A stretch of 64,000 nucleotides of DNA from Palaemon carinicauda. Lineage: Eukaryota; Arthropoda; Malacostraca; Decapoda; Palaemonidae. Both the position numbers and the translations under genes were made by a program. A model generated the notes under the pieces. It was not told where the DNA came from. It did no database searches and saw only the letters and a program-made list of their open reading frames with translations. Position 1 is the stretch's first letter. Every line of letters starts with the position of its first letter. The stretch spans positions 56,869,148 through 56,933,147 of the forward strand of contig NC_090738.1 in NCBI RefSeq assembly GCF_036898095.1, written 5' to 3'. Of the stretch, positions 11,995 to 21,650 are shown piece after piece.

Positions 11995-12005
11995 GGGGGG
12001 GGGAG
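11995..12005 (+). other. Polypurine tract, Gypsy A
   Basis: Nine G followed by AG, four bases before the 3' LTR. This is the expected plus-strand primer site. The same G-run precedes every downstream LTR of this family here, with variable length. Confidence 0.75.
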
Positions 12006-12009
12006 TACT

Positions 12010-12342
12010 TGTAAGGACACCGATCCCTTCGTCATCCAGAAAATCGACAAACTACTTATTTATTTAAATTCTCTCTTCGCCACACTGTGGTTTCCTATGT
12101 ATATATATTCCGCTCTACCAGAGCTACATTTTGATATATGTATCGTTTCATAACATGTTTCTGTCAACCCATAATTCATACATTTGTAAGTGTAAGAAAA
12201 CACATATATTTTGGCGGGCACTTCAATCTGACTTGGCGCCAACATCATCCTACCTTTCCGTCCGCACCTTGTAATATACTTCCGTGCACATTCAAATAAA
12301 GTATCAGTTGATCTTGGTGACGCTTGTCTCTCTGTCCTTACA
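12010..12342 (+). repeat. 3' LTR of Gypsy A
   Basis: Same length as the 5' LTR, with about 4 substitutions by eye (for example GTCGTCC/GTCATCC and TTTAGCG/TTTGGCG). Confidence 0.95.
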
Positions 12343-12442
12343 ACGTCACGTCCGTCCTCATCCTGAAGCCAGTTGCTTGCCGATCACCATGATACAGCAG
12401 AGCAGGGTGGGACCTAAAAACTGGACGAAGTAGCAGGGAGGG

Positions 12443-12536
12443 TCCATCAGGACGCCATGGCTATCTCACCCAAAAATAGATTTTTCGCTTTGCTCAAAAT
12501 CCGTTTTTTGGGCTCAAGCCATGGCGTCCTGATGGA
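12443..12536. repeat. DIRS junction palindrome P4 (Y / copy 2)
   Basis: A 94-bp palindrome with TCCATCAGGACG arms. The core (TAGATTTTTCGC...ATCCG) is reversed relative to P1 and P3. It forms the 3' terminus of DIRS copy 2. Confidence 0.85.
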
Positions 12537-13364
12537 AGAATACCAGAGAATCAATGTATCGTGGTAGATTTTCCCCTTTTAGTGTAAGTGCCAAGGGCTT
12601 TGAACAGGTTAGCACAGTAATCTTAGTAGAAGAACCGTAGGGAAGAGAACTTCCTGCCCCCTTAGTAGTGAAGTCCCCACGGGCCATGCCGAAGATCAAA
12701 GTGGTCATCGAAGGGCTACTCACCTTGCTGGGAGAACCTGAGGAACTTGGAGACAAGACTGAATGGTTGGCATTCATATAGGAACATTCTCAAGGGCAGA
12801 TAAGTGGTCGTTAGGCACTGTATGTTAATGGAGAATTGTCTGGTCTCTAATATATGAAGTAAGTAAGTATTCGAGTAGGAATATTACATTACACAGGTGA
12901 GTATATAATAAGGGTTGAAACCTTAGTAATCTTCATTAACCATAGAGGAAAGGGATAATAAAACTATGACAGACGTGTATTTCATAGTATAAGTAGGAGC
13001 GGATTGAGACGCACAAGTAATAAAATAGAAATTTTATTTCACAATTGCAGAGAATATTAATGAAATGCAATAAATATGTAAAAGTAATTTACAACAAATT
13101 ATAATGTACATAGTAATGAAAGACGTGCTCTTGAATCTGAAAGAGAATTTCAAATTATTAGTAGGCACTCGTTCCAGAGGAACGTCAGTCTTTAAAAGTA
13201 AAACACATCATGCTCTAGGCATGCGGCACTCGTGTGACGACTATGATATTTCACCTAGGATAAGAACAGTATATGCAAACACTAAGTGTTTTTTAAATCA
13301 CTACGTATCACTCGAGGGTCAACATAGGCACCCGTAGAGTTAGAGTCCCAAGTAACTCACTGTT
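12537..13364 (-). other. DIRS copy 2 3' non-coding region
   Basis: No credible ORF. The first bases after the palindrome (ACCAGAGAATC, about 12543) match the same place in copy 3 (about 20882). Otherwise it is AT-rich, with nothing recognised. Confidence 0.65.
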
Positions 13365-14591
13365 CTATGCAGAGTTAGGTGCAGGTTTCATAACACTACC
13401 TGCGGCTACCACAAAATGTTTGACTTCGTGCACTTGTTTCGCATAATGTTTGAAGAAAACGCGCGAAGATTTCCAGCCTGTGAAACTCTTAAGGCTTTCG
13501 AAATCCATACTCTGAAAGAAATTCAGAGACGATGCAACTTTTCTAGGATCATGACCGGCGGGTGTACTGTCAGGATCCGCTCTGCGAATGAAGTAGGTGA
13601 TTTTCGCTCTTAGTTGTTTCAGTGACAGGTCGCTGCCCGATGTTTCTCCTTTGAAGAGTTGGCCTCCACCAAAGTCCGAAGTTCTGCGAAGATAGACCTT
13701 GAGGCTCTCTACTGGACATAGAGAGGCATCTTCTTTCAGGGGGCATATTCTCCAAGGGCCCCATCTTTTGGTGGGTAATTCGTTCTTGGCGAGAAACGTC
13801 GGATCCGGGAAGAGGGTAAGGTCTCCTGAATCAGTAAACAGGATATGACCCTCTTCCTTTGATAGTGCCACTATTTCGCTGACTCGGGCTCCTGAGGCAA
13901 GAGCAAAAAGAAATATAACTTTTTGAGTCAGATCCTTGAGAGGGCATGAATCATTGTCCAAGTTGGAGGCAAAATGGAGCACCTTGTCCAGAGACCAGGA
14001 GATCGGTTTTGGTGGGGGTGCTGGGCGTAGACGAGCGCATACTTTCGGTAGTTTATTGAAAATGTCGTTGGACAGATCAATCTGGAAGGCATACATCAGT
14101 GGTCTAGTCAAGGCCGATTTGCAAGTAGAAATCGTGTTGGCTGCCAAGCCCTGTCCATGAAGGTGAATAAAGAAGGACATGCAAAAATCAATGGTGATTT
14201 CCTTAGAATTTTTTGCCTTGACGAATGAGACCCATTTTCTCCAGGATGATTCGTATTGCCGTCTTGTGGATTCGGTCTTGTATTCCTCGAGGAAGTCTAG
14301 ACTTTTCTTCGAGATCCCAAACCTTTTCTTCGCGGCTAGGGAGAAAAAATCATGAGATGAAGGTCCTTGATTTTCGATGATGAAGCGAAGACAGTCGACT
14401 TCTCTACTTGCTGGGAGAGAACTGGGCCCGGGAGAGGGATCAGCGTGGGCTGCAGCTCCAGGACCAGTGGGTACCAATTGCTCCGGGGCCACTTGGGAGC
14501 CACTAGGGCCGCTGTCCCTTTGAAGGTTCTCAGCTTGGAGAGGACTTTCAGCAGAAGGTTGGTGGGAGGGAACAGGTAGATCTAGGACCAT
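13365..14591 (-). CDS. DIRS tyrosine recombinase (YR), copy 2
   Basis: A site-specific recombinase that inserts the element in place of an integrase. About 408 residues counted from an in-frame ATG at 14589-14591; this start is a guess because the frame stays open far upstream. A SAM-like N-terminal DNA-binding segment (RRQYESSWRKWVSFVK) leads to the catalytic domain. The first Arg lies in SGARVSEIVAL (about 13880-13895), the His-x-x-Arg box in AGHDPRKVASS (about 13540-13565), Trp replaces the third His in GWKSSRVFF, and the nucleophile Tyr lies in FKHYAKQ (about 13443). All key residues are present and the frame is intact to the stop. Its start overlaps the end of RT/RNase H in another frame. 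Confidence 0.9.
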   Translation of the reverse strand: MVLDLPVPSHQPSAESPLQAENLQRDSGPSGSQVAPEQLVPTGPGAAAHADPSPGPSSLPASREVDCLRFIIENQGPSSHDFFSLAAKKRFGISKKSLDFLEEYKTESTRRQYESSWRKWVSFVKAKNSKEITIDFCMSFFIHLHGQGLAANTISTCKSALTRPLMYAFQIDLSNDIFNKLPKVCARLRPAPPPKPISWSLDKVLHFASNLDNDSCPLKDLTQKVIFLFALASGARVSEIVALSKEEGHILFTDSGDLTLFPDPTFLAKNELPTKRWGPWRICPLKEDASLCPVESLKVYLRRTSDFGGGQLFKGETSGSDLSLKQLRAKITYFIRRADPDSTPAGHDPRKVASSLNFFQSMDFESLKSFTGWKSSRVFFKHYAKQVHEVKHFVVAAGSVMKPAPNSA

Positions 14592-16492
14592 CTGTTCCAG
14601 TCCAGAGACATGGCGTCCACTGCCTCTGCCTTGGGGTCCTCGTACGGGGCCACATATCGAGGAAGTTGATTGTTGTCGCTCGTTGCGAAGAGATCGATCT
14701 GAAGTTCTGGGACTTGGTGAGAGATGAAGGAGAATGATCTTGCGTCTAGAGACCATTCCGACTCTATCGGGCTTGTCCGGGATAGAGCGTCCGCCGTCAC
14801 GTTGCGGAATCCTTGTAGGTGAACTGCAGACAGATGCCACTTCTTCCTCTCTGCCAGACGGAAGATTGTCAGAAGCACCTGATTTATCTGGGGCGATCTT
14901 GAGCCTTGGCGATTGAGACATCGAACTACCACCGAGTTGTCTAGGGTTAGACGAATATGGATCGATGGAGGCAGGGAGAGTTTCTTCAGTGTTAGAAGGA
15001 CCGCCATGGCCTCCAAGATGTTGATGTGAAACGTCTTGAATAGGGGAGACCATGTGCCTTGAGCCTGTTTTTGGTGGGAGTGACCTCCCCAACCCTCCAG
15101 CGAAGCGTCCGTGTGGATGTTGAGTGATGGAGGTGGGTGTTGAAGAGGAATGGACCTTTTCAGGGCCGTTGCTTCCGACCACGGCTTGAGGAGAAGCCGT
15201 AGTCTGTTTGGGAGCCGTCTCTTGAGGTCTCTTCGAGCGATGGATGCAGAACGTCTCCAGACTCCCGCGGCATCCTTTAGCTATGCACGAAGCACTGGGT
15301 TTGTCACTGAGGCGAACTGTAGAGAGCCTAGAACTCGTTCCTGCTGACGTCTTGAGATCCGTTTGGATTTCAGCAGTTTTTTGACAGACCCTGCTATTTC
15401 CTTCCTTTTCTTCTGCGGGATGGAAAGGCGGTGTGACTGAAGGTTCCACTGGATTCCTAACCATTGGAACTTCTGAGCTGGAGAGAGGCGAGATTTCTTT
15501 GTGTTTATCTTGAATCCCAGGTGTTCTAGGAACTGGGTGACTTTGTTGCAGGATCTTAAACAATCCTCGGGCGATGGAGCCCAGACTAGCCAGTCGTCGA
15601 GGTAGGCCATCACCTGGACGTCTTGGAGGCGGAGCTGTTGTACTATGGCGTCCGCCAGCTTTGTGAAGATCCGAGGGGCCACGTTGAGGCCGAAGGGCAT
15701 GACCCTGAAGGCGTAGCTTTTCCTTTGGAGTCGAAATCCTAGGTAGGAGGAAGCGTGATGGTTCATTGGAACGTGCCAGTAGGCATCCGCCAGGTCTATG
15801 GAGACCGTGTAAGAACCTCGAGGCAGAAGGGTCCTTATCTGTTGAAGAGTCAGCATCTTGAACTTGTTGTTCGCTATGAACTTGTTGAGGGGGGATAAGT
15901 CGAGAATGACTCTGAGCTTGTCGGAGTCCTTCTTGGGGATGCAAAACAGTCTCCCTTGGAACCTGGTTGACTTTACCCTCCTTATCACCTTCTTGTTCAA
16001 GAGATCTAGGACATATTCTTCCAGGAGGGGGGTTGATTGTTGGAAGAATTGCTGGAAGCTTAGGAGTGGTTGAGTCCAACTCCAGCCTAGACCCTTCTTG
16101 ACGATGCTGTGTGCCCAGGGATCGAAGGTCCAACGATCCTGTAATTGGCGGAGTCTTCCTCCCACCAAAAGCACTTCATTGCTTCTGGTGTCCCGAGGGT
16201 TTACTGCCTCGGCCGCTAGCTCCCCTTCCTCCTCTGCCTCTGGAGGGACGGCGAGATGCGTCTCTGCCTGCACCTCTGCTTGAGCCTCTACCTTTGGGAC
16301 GAAAGGTAGTCGTTTGTTGCTCAAAGGCAGGGGTGAAAACCGGTGACTGGGACAAAACCGGTTGGGTGACCAGTTGAAAGGTCTGCTGTGGCTGAGCAGC
16401 CACTTGGGGAGTAGCGGGTCCCGGAAACTGCTGTCTCTGTTGACGTTGTTGGGGTTTTGGCTTGGAGGATTTCCTCTTAGGTTGAGGGCCAT
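14336..16492 (-). pseudogene. DIRS RT/RNase H polyprotein, copy 2 (two nonsense codons)
   Basis: One frame of about 718 codons that copies the RNA and removes the template. An N-terminal extension overlapping gag leads to the DIRS-type segment VGGRLRQLQDRW. RT follows, with KLRVILDLSPLNKF, SIDLADAYWHVPM, and the catalytic AYLDDWLVWA near 15590-15607. RNase H follows, with HTDASLEGWGG (about 15095), LTLDNSVVVRCL and ADALSR. The family's DLFATSDNNQLPRYVAP segment and LFPPTNLLLK lie at the C-terminus. The frame is interrupted by TAG at 15281-15283 (CAG to TAG; copy 1 keeps Gln) and TAG at 14582-14584, then ends at 14336-14338, overlapping YR. The start at 16492 is only the first ATG in frame; how this frame is translated is unknown. 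Confidence 0.9.
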
Positions 16493-18125
16493 CGTCCTGA
16501 GAGGATTTCCTCTTTTTCGACATGCCCCACTTGTTGAGAAGGTTCCTGTTCTCAGTGGCGGCCTTGTCGGTGATCTCTTTCACAAGATCAGAGGGAAAGA
16601 GGAGTTTACCCCAGACGTTGGAGGAAATCAGCCTCCGGGGTTCGTGTCTCACTGTGGCACTTGAGAACACGAATTCACGACAGGCTCTCCGAGCCTTCAT
16701 GAAGCTGTACAGGTCCTTAACCAGAGTCGCCATATGCGATTTAGCGAGCACCATGTAGTGGTCAGGGACTCTAGTGTCACCAGCCATGACGTCAAGCTGT
16801 ACTTGGAGGGACATGGATGCGGTGAGCCTTTCCTTCGTGTCTTGTTCCCGACGAAGGAGATGGTCGTTAAGTTTCGGGAGGTCTTCATTAAACTGACGTC
16901 CAGCAACGTCAGGATCTAGTTTTCCCACCACGAAGGTATGCTGGATATCCTTCCAGTGTCGAACATCGGGGGGAGTCACCAGGGAGAAGGGTCTGCACTC
17001 CTCCAATGCAGGGCAAGGCTTCCTTTCTTCCACTGCCTTGTGAACCGCAGCGAAGGCCTTTTCCATAAAGGGAAGGATCGCATCATCAGGTGCGACGTAG
17101 GTAGGGTGCTTCTTGCTCAGCGCCGGAAGCTTTGAGCAGGTAAAGCCCCTACTATTAAAAGCATTGGCCAACATAGCCTGGGCCTTCGGGAGATCGAACA
17201 CTATCACCTCCTTAGGTTCGGTCCCTTCTTTAGAGGCAGGTACGGATCGAAGCCGGACGTAACAGTCCGGATAAGCCTCAAAACTCGGGAAGAACTCCAC
17301 TTCTTCCAGGGCAACCGAGCCGACCTTCTCGCTGATGAAGATCCTGCCCGTTGCGATGGGCATATGCTCGGCATACCTCCAGGGGTTGGCGTGCGAGCAT
17401 ACCGGAAGGTCCTTAACCGAAATCCTCTTCGGCTCCTTGGAACTTCCCATTGACCTGATGTACTCGTGTGTCACTTGGAGTTTCTTGTCCATAAGCGCTT
17501 CAAGCATACGGAACATCTCCTGGGCGGTTGGGATGGGATCCGGGGTGGCGGAGGTAGACGGGAGAGATACTTCCGTCGGTGTAGGAGTTGGGGCGGTGGT
17601 GGAAGGTGGAGCGACCTCCTGCTCCGACTCGGTGTATTCCACCTGGTCCTCTTCATAGTCCAACTCTTGGGCCATGAGGTTCCTCTCCGTTGTCTCCGAA
17701 ATCTCCGACATGCGCTCCGCGTTGTCGGTATCCAGGTGACACTCGTGCATGGACTGGGCCATGACAACATCGGGTTCCACCGTGATCTGGACGGTGGGGA
17801 TCTGATCCTTGGGGACCACAGAGTCTGGGGATGCCTTTGGGAACAGTAAGGCCCTCATGTCTTCAGTGGCAAGGTACGGTCCAGTGGCGTTCTTCTGGAA
17901 GCCACGCACCCATTTGCGTAGCTTCTCTCGAGAAGCGTCCCTAACCTCCGCTGAAGGAGGGTTATTGAACGCGTCGACCAGGCGTTCCTGGCCGACCGTA
18001 CAGTTCTGCGGGTCCCAGAACTTCAGATCTCCTTTCTTGTTGGCACAAGGGGCGTGGGTCCTACACGCCGTGTGCCCATAAAAGTGCGGGCGCTTCACTG
18101 CACAGAAGCCGTGGTCGCACTTCAG
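16176..18125 (-). CDS. DIRS gag-like protein, copy 2 (start codon lost)
   Basis: About 649 codons, open from the splice acceptor (exon start 18134) to TGA at 16176-16178. The N-terminal Cys/His module reads FYGHTACRTHAPC ... FWDPQNC; the last Cys pair is reduced to CTVG, while copies 1 and 3 keep C-x-x-C. An acidic Pro/Thr-rich linker (about residues 130-190) precedes a long central, probably capsid-like, domain. A basic Lys/Arg/Gln stretch (KKRKSSQDDG...PKRKSS) and an RG/RGG tail complete it, likely for RNA binding and nuclear import. The conserved ATG after the acceptor is CTG here (18123-18125), so normal initiation is probably lost. The stop is followed in the same frame by a long open frame that reaches the YR. 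Confidence 0.82.
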   Translation of the reverse strand: MKCDHGFCAVKRPHFYGHTACRTHAPCANKKGDLKFWDPQNCTVGQERLVDAFNNPPSAEVRDASREKLRKWVRGFQKNATGPYLATEDMRALLFPKASPDSVVPKDQIPTVQITVEPDVVMAQSMHECHLDTDNAERMSEISETTERNLMAQELDYEEDQVEYTESEQEVAPPSTTAPTPTPTEVSLPSTSATPDPIPTAQEMFRMLEALMDKKLQVTHEYIRSMGSSKEPKRISVKDLPVCSHANPWRYAEHMPIATGRIFISEKVGSVALEEVEFFPSFEAYPDCYVRLRSVPASKEGTEPKEVIVFDLPKAQAMLANAFNSRGFTCSKLPALSKKHPTYVAPDDAILPFMEKAFAAVHKAVEERKPCPALEECRPFSLVTPPDVRHWKDIQHTFVVGKLDPDVAGRQFNEDLPKLNDHLLRREQDTKERLTASMSLQVQLDVMAGDTRVPDHYMVLAKSHMATLVKDLYSFMKARRACREFVFSSATVRHEPRRLISSNVWGKLLFPSDLVKEITDKAATENRNLLNKWGMSKKRKSSQDDGPQPKRKSSKPKPQQRQQRQQFPGPATPQVAAQPQQTFQLVTQPVLSQSPVFTPAFEQQTTTFRPKGRGSSRGAGRDASRRPSRGRGGRGASGRGSKPSGHQKQ

Positions 18126-18134
18126 TTGCTCCTC

Positions 18135-18277
18135 CTGTAAGAGAAAGAGAACATGAGTATGGGGGAGTCATAAGGATGACTTCTATTCTAAAGTTAAATA
18201 TTAATTGATTAATCTTTAACTTAATATTAAGTGTGATGATCAGAGAATGGGCGGAAAAGAAGGAGATAGACACATAC
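18135..18277 (-). other. Putative 5'-UTR intron, DIRS copy 2
   Basis: Donor GTATGT starts at 18277 after CACGGA; the acceptor CTCTTACAG ends at 18135; length 143 bp. The only upstream ATGs in the adjoining exon do not read into gag across the splice, so the intron is best seen as 5'-UTR. Confidence 0.65.
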
Positions 18278-20786
18278 TCCGTGTAACCCGCCCGGCTGGT
18301 TACCGTGACCTTATCCATAGACAATTTGTTGTGACCGAAGGCACAGGACAGAATTCGACATGGAACGCCCGGAAGGCAGTGGGAATTCTATTGGAATTGT
18401 CAAGGATATAAAACTAGGACTGAGGCACTCAGACCCTAGAACTGGGAACGTAGAAGATCCCATAGGGTAACGGTTTCCGGCAACCAGCCGTGCTAAGATA
18501 CACACAGCATGCTGGAAATCTGTGATATGCAAGGAGACAGCATGGTTACTAAAAGAACGGTAAGATAATACCTATCCATTTACGTAATCAAGCCATCTGG
18601 TTGCGATGTAGGGCTATCAACATGAGATGATAGCTAGTAGAAGGGGTGCAAGTCGCCTTGACGCCTCCGGAAGGCTCCGGCAGACCTACGGCACGCCGGA
18701 GGCCGCTCCAGCAGAGTTTCTGGCATTAGGGAAGACAATATAAAAGTCAGGGGTAATACTAGGGTGGCAGCCGCCGGCACAGCGGCGGCACACCGGCAGG
18801 GAGCGGCGGCTCCGGCAGCCGAAGGTTGCCGACTTGGTGACAGGAACAAGGATGGTTATAGCAGAACCGGACTGCCGGTAGTGGATGCCGGCGCTCCAGG
18901 GGCCGGGCCGGTGGACGGACGACCGAAGCTATGAGGTAAGAGGGAAGGCCATCGGCTGGAAGCCGGTGGGAGGCAGCAGTCCCCCGGCACACGGATGACT
19001 GGCGGCCCAGAGGGCAAGGGATAAGTCACCAAGGTAGGAGGTGGGTATCACCGACAGGGGAGGCGGCAAGGGACCGGCACCAGGATAGTGAAAGAGACAG
19101 AGGGAGGGATGTAGGGGCACGGCTACGGACCCCAAGACATCCCTCCTGAGAGGGTGTACCCATGATAGAGGCTAGCCCTATCAACCAGAAGCAGGGGTCG
19201 CAGAGGACCGGGAGCCAAGGTAGCCCAAGGGAGGGCTAGGGAACACCCAAGAGGGGGGGGGGGAGAACCCCTGCAGACAGAACGCATCCAGTGGCTAACC
19301 CCATAGGACACTATGAAGGGTATATGTACCAGAGCAGACTGTACACAGGAGCTCAAGGTAGCCCTATCACTCCACCCTAAGGAGGAGTTGTAGGACAGGG
19401 GACAGATGGGTATAGACTAACCTAAGTATAGGCTAGGCCATACAAGAGATAGGTGGGGGAGGGGAGAAGAGAAAGGTCTTCTGTGGAGGAGGCTCTGTAC
19501 CAAAGCGGCCACCAAGGAAGGGAGGACACTCCCTAGCCTAAGGTAAGGCAGCCTGTCTGAAAACGGTGCATGGGTATCGTTTCAGCAAGGTACAGAGCTA
19601 ACTCCCCCAAAACCTAACCTAGAGCAGGGATGTTACACCATGAACTAGGAAGGATGGAAGACGTATCGCTATTGCAGGAAAGGTCGGAGACCTAGCCCCA
19701 GCAATAGAGGACGGGCTAGCCGTTCCTCATTCTCGGACGCAACCCTAAGGGGGGGTCATTCCCTTAGGGGGGACAGAGAAGCGATATATACTCTGATAAG
19801 AGCATGATCCCCTTACGTGGTAGGGGTAGCAAGGCTACACAGAGGGGATGCCCTAAAGCAGGGGATGAAGGAAGTATATAGGGGTCTTACTTGTAGGTTG
19901 GTTAGAAAGGCACACTATCTAACCTGTCCCTTATATGGTCCCTGAAGGCAAAAACACTTGCATCACAGTCAATAGTATTGTAAAATAATGCCACTATCTT
20001 CATAATTAAACCTAGGATCACTGAAATATATCATGCATGAACACTGATGCTAGGCGCTCTGGCCTAGGGGCTAGACTAGCCAACTGGTATGGGGTCAATG
20101 ATGACCGATAACAAGGCGTCAAAACACGATATAAACGTTCCTAGCTATGAAGACTAAATAACTAATAGTATCAATTAGTTAATGAGGCCGGAAAACGCTG
20201 TTGAGGCTATCTAAATAAGGCATGCAAAACAACAGCGATGCCATAAAATGGCGGGTCCGGTCGAGGCACAGCTCTGCCACAAAACATCAAATATCTCGAA
20301 AAGTAAAAGTTACTTTACGGCCAGAGCTTATTTAAATAATACTGGAACCTTGTACTCAACTTTCCAGAAGAAGGCGAGGCCGAGGGTAGAGACATGGCTA
20401 AGATGCAAGTCGATAAAGATCGCACAGGGAAAAGTCCGACTAGTAAGGCAAGCTACTAAACGAAGGATGGTGAGGGATGTGACGTCATTTTGCAATGGCG
20501 CCCGTTTGTTTACGTCTCGAGTACCAAAAGTAGCCACGAACGAGATTAGCTGTGGAACGGCTCCCCAGCTATTCTCCGCCCCTACTCATCGAAGTGTTAA
20601 CTCTGTTTGGGGTGTAGATAGCTATGTGGCGCGTTAATACATGCGTCCCCTGTTGATATACGATGTCTTAAAAGGAAACCTTTAGGATACTCGCTCCAGA
20701 AGTTAGAATTCTGTGATAACCTGTGGTTAAATTCTCTGGGAATATTTAGTAGTTATATACCCAAGGAAGCTACCAAAAAGGAACCT
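18278..20786 (-). other. DIRS copy 2 non-coding 5' leader/terminal region
   Basis: Counterpart of 3204-5759 with the same order of landmarks: GC-rich block, short runs of G and C, and a terminal 300 bp shared with X, X' and Y. No credible ORF. Confidence 0.7.
18655..19090. repeat. GC-rich imperfect inverted-repeat block, copy 2
   Basis: Same arms as in copy 1 (GCCTCCGG, CACGCCGGAGGCC, GGCTCCGGCAGCCG). Many single bases have changed, yet the pairing pattern remains visible. Confidence 0.55.
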
Positions 20787-20878
20787 TCCATCAGGACGCC
20801 ATGGCTTGAGCCCAAAAATAGATTTTTTGCTTCACTCAAAATCCGTTTTTTGGGCTCAAGCCATGTCGTCCTGATGGA
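20787..20878. repeat. DIRS junction palindrome P5 (copy 2 / copy 3)
   Basis: A 92-bp palindrome with TCCATCAGGACG arms that continue as TTGAGCCC on both sides. It is at once the 5' end of copy 2 and the 3' end of copy 3, joining two minus-strand elements head-to-tail with one core. Confidence 0.88.
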
Positions 20879-21650
20879 AGTTTACCAGAGAATTGCTAGA
20901 AAGTAATGTATCTGTGGATTTTCATCGGTGCCTTAACCTTGGGACAATTTTTCTATGGTCATCTGGAATATTGAGACAAATGACGTTACCGTTATCCGTC
21001 ATTACCAGTAATCATAGACAATGTTAGTGCTTCCTGCCCCATACAGGGAAGAGTCATACTAGACAGTAGAAAAGGGGCATCAAGGTTAGCATATATTGTA
21101 TGAACAAACATAAGTATCCACCAGGTATACAAACGGTCTCACGGTTTGTATATATTGTCGGAACAATATCAGTGTCAACTATATCCATTGTTTGTAAGCA
21201 TACAATGATATGAGGTTTACTTAAATGAGTAAGTCAGAGAACTCTGGCATCTTTAATGTGCAAATTGCCGGATGAAAAAGGATGCAATTACATTCTAATA
21301 GACATTTATTTCTAATAAATAACTAATGGAATAACAAGTGAAACAAATGTAACATGTTAAAGGAAATATATGTGCAACGTATACAGAAACTATTTTTCCT
21401 TCCTTGAAAGGGAAAAAAAGGATGAGTGCCACTCTAAGACTGAAAAATTTTAATAAATTTTTCCTTTATAATTTCTGTAAATGTTGTATCCTATCAACAC
21501 TATGTACTACGTACACACGGCACAAGTGTTATCTGTATAATTCCACACCTGAGATTTTGAACAGACTTAGTGTCACCATGGTAACGCTCACTTAAAAGGT
21601 ATCACACCGGAAGTGCCAACACCTTTTCACCTTAATTGATAGTCCCAATC
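20879..21650 (-). other. DIRS copy 3 3' non-coding region
   Basis: AT-rich, no ORF of note. A hairpin with a perfect 9-bp stem (TATACAAAC / GTTTGTATA) lies at 21126-21152. It begins like copy 2 (ACCAGAGAATT) and then diverges. Confidence 0.6.

Larger units (their letters stand above)
7522..12342 (+). mobile_element. Ty3/Gypsy LTR retrotransposon A
   Basis: A 4821-bp element with two 333-bp LTRs (7522-7854, 12010-12342) that differ at about 4 sites by eye, a PBS at 7857-7870, a G-run polypurine tract at 11995-12005, and a 4-bp target duplication ACGT (7518-7521 and 12343-12346). It carries one gag-pol reading frame in family order, broken by stops and two frameshifts. It is inserted in element Y. 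High LTR identity suggests a recent insertion. Confidence 0.95.
7145..12500 (+). mobile_element. Element Y: short DIRS-derived element split by Gypsy A
   Basis: The body is 7217-7521 plus 12347-12442 (about 400 bp), bounded by palindromes P3 and P4. The left part is the reverse complement of the DIRS 5' terminal region (compare 5460-5759 and 20480-20786), including the stretch around GTAAACAAACG. Gypsy A split it at ACGT. The right 96 bp do not match the full-length copies. It is non-coding. Confidence 0.7.
12480..20830 (-). mobile_element. DIRS-like retrotransposon, copy 2 (near complete)
   Basis: An 8.35-kb minus-strand element between palindromes P4 and P5, in the order long leader with intron, gag (16176-18125), RT/RNase H (14336-16492), tyrosine recombinase (13365-14591), and 0.8 kb of 3' sequence. 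It has no integrase, protease or LTR, and no target duplication is visible, as expected for DIRS elements. I saw no methyltransferase-like domain. It joins copy 3 head-to-tail through P5. Confidence 0.92.

Noticed and set aside
13365..16133. A single 922-residue protein on the minus strand
   Set aside because: Only the last 400 or so residues resemble a protein family (tyrosine recombinase). The first part overlaps RT/RNase H in another frame, begins at a TTG, and looks like a shadow of it. The overlap is reported as a finding, not as one gene.
18023..18324. A coding first exon joining gag across the DIRS intron (ATG near 18310-18320)
   Set aside because: Joining the exons at the conserved sites puts that ATG out of frame with gag and gives an early stop; a 5'-UTR intron fits better.
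20328..20637. ORFs of 69 and 129 codons in the DIRS terminal region
   Set aside because: They fall in the terminal region shared with X, X' and Y, where the frame is not kept; no motif.
21126..21152. Hairpin TATACAAAC/GTTTGTATA as a terminator or structured RNA gene
   Set aside because: Isolated 9-bp stem in an AT-rich 3' region of one decayed copy; not seen in copy 2, so likely chance.
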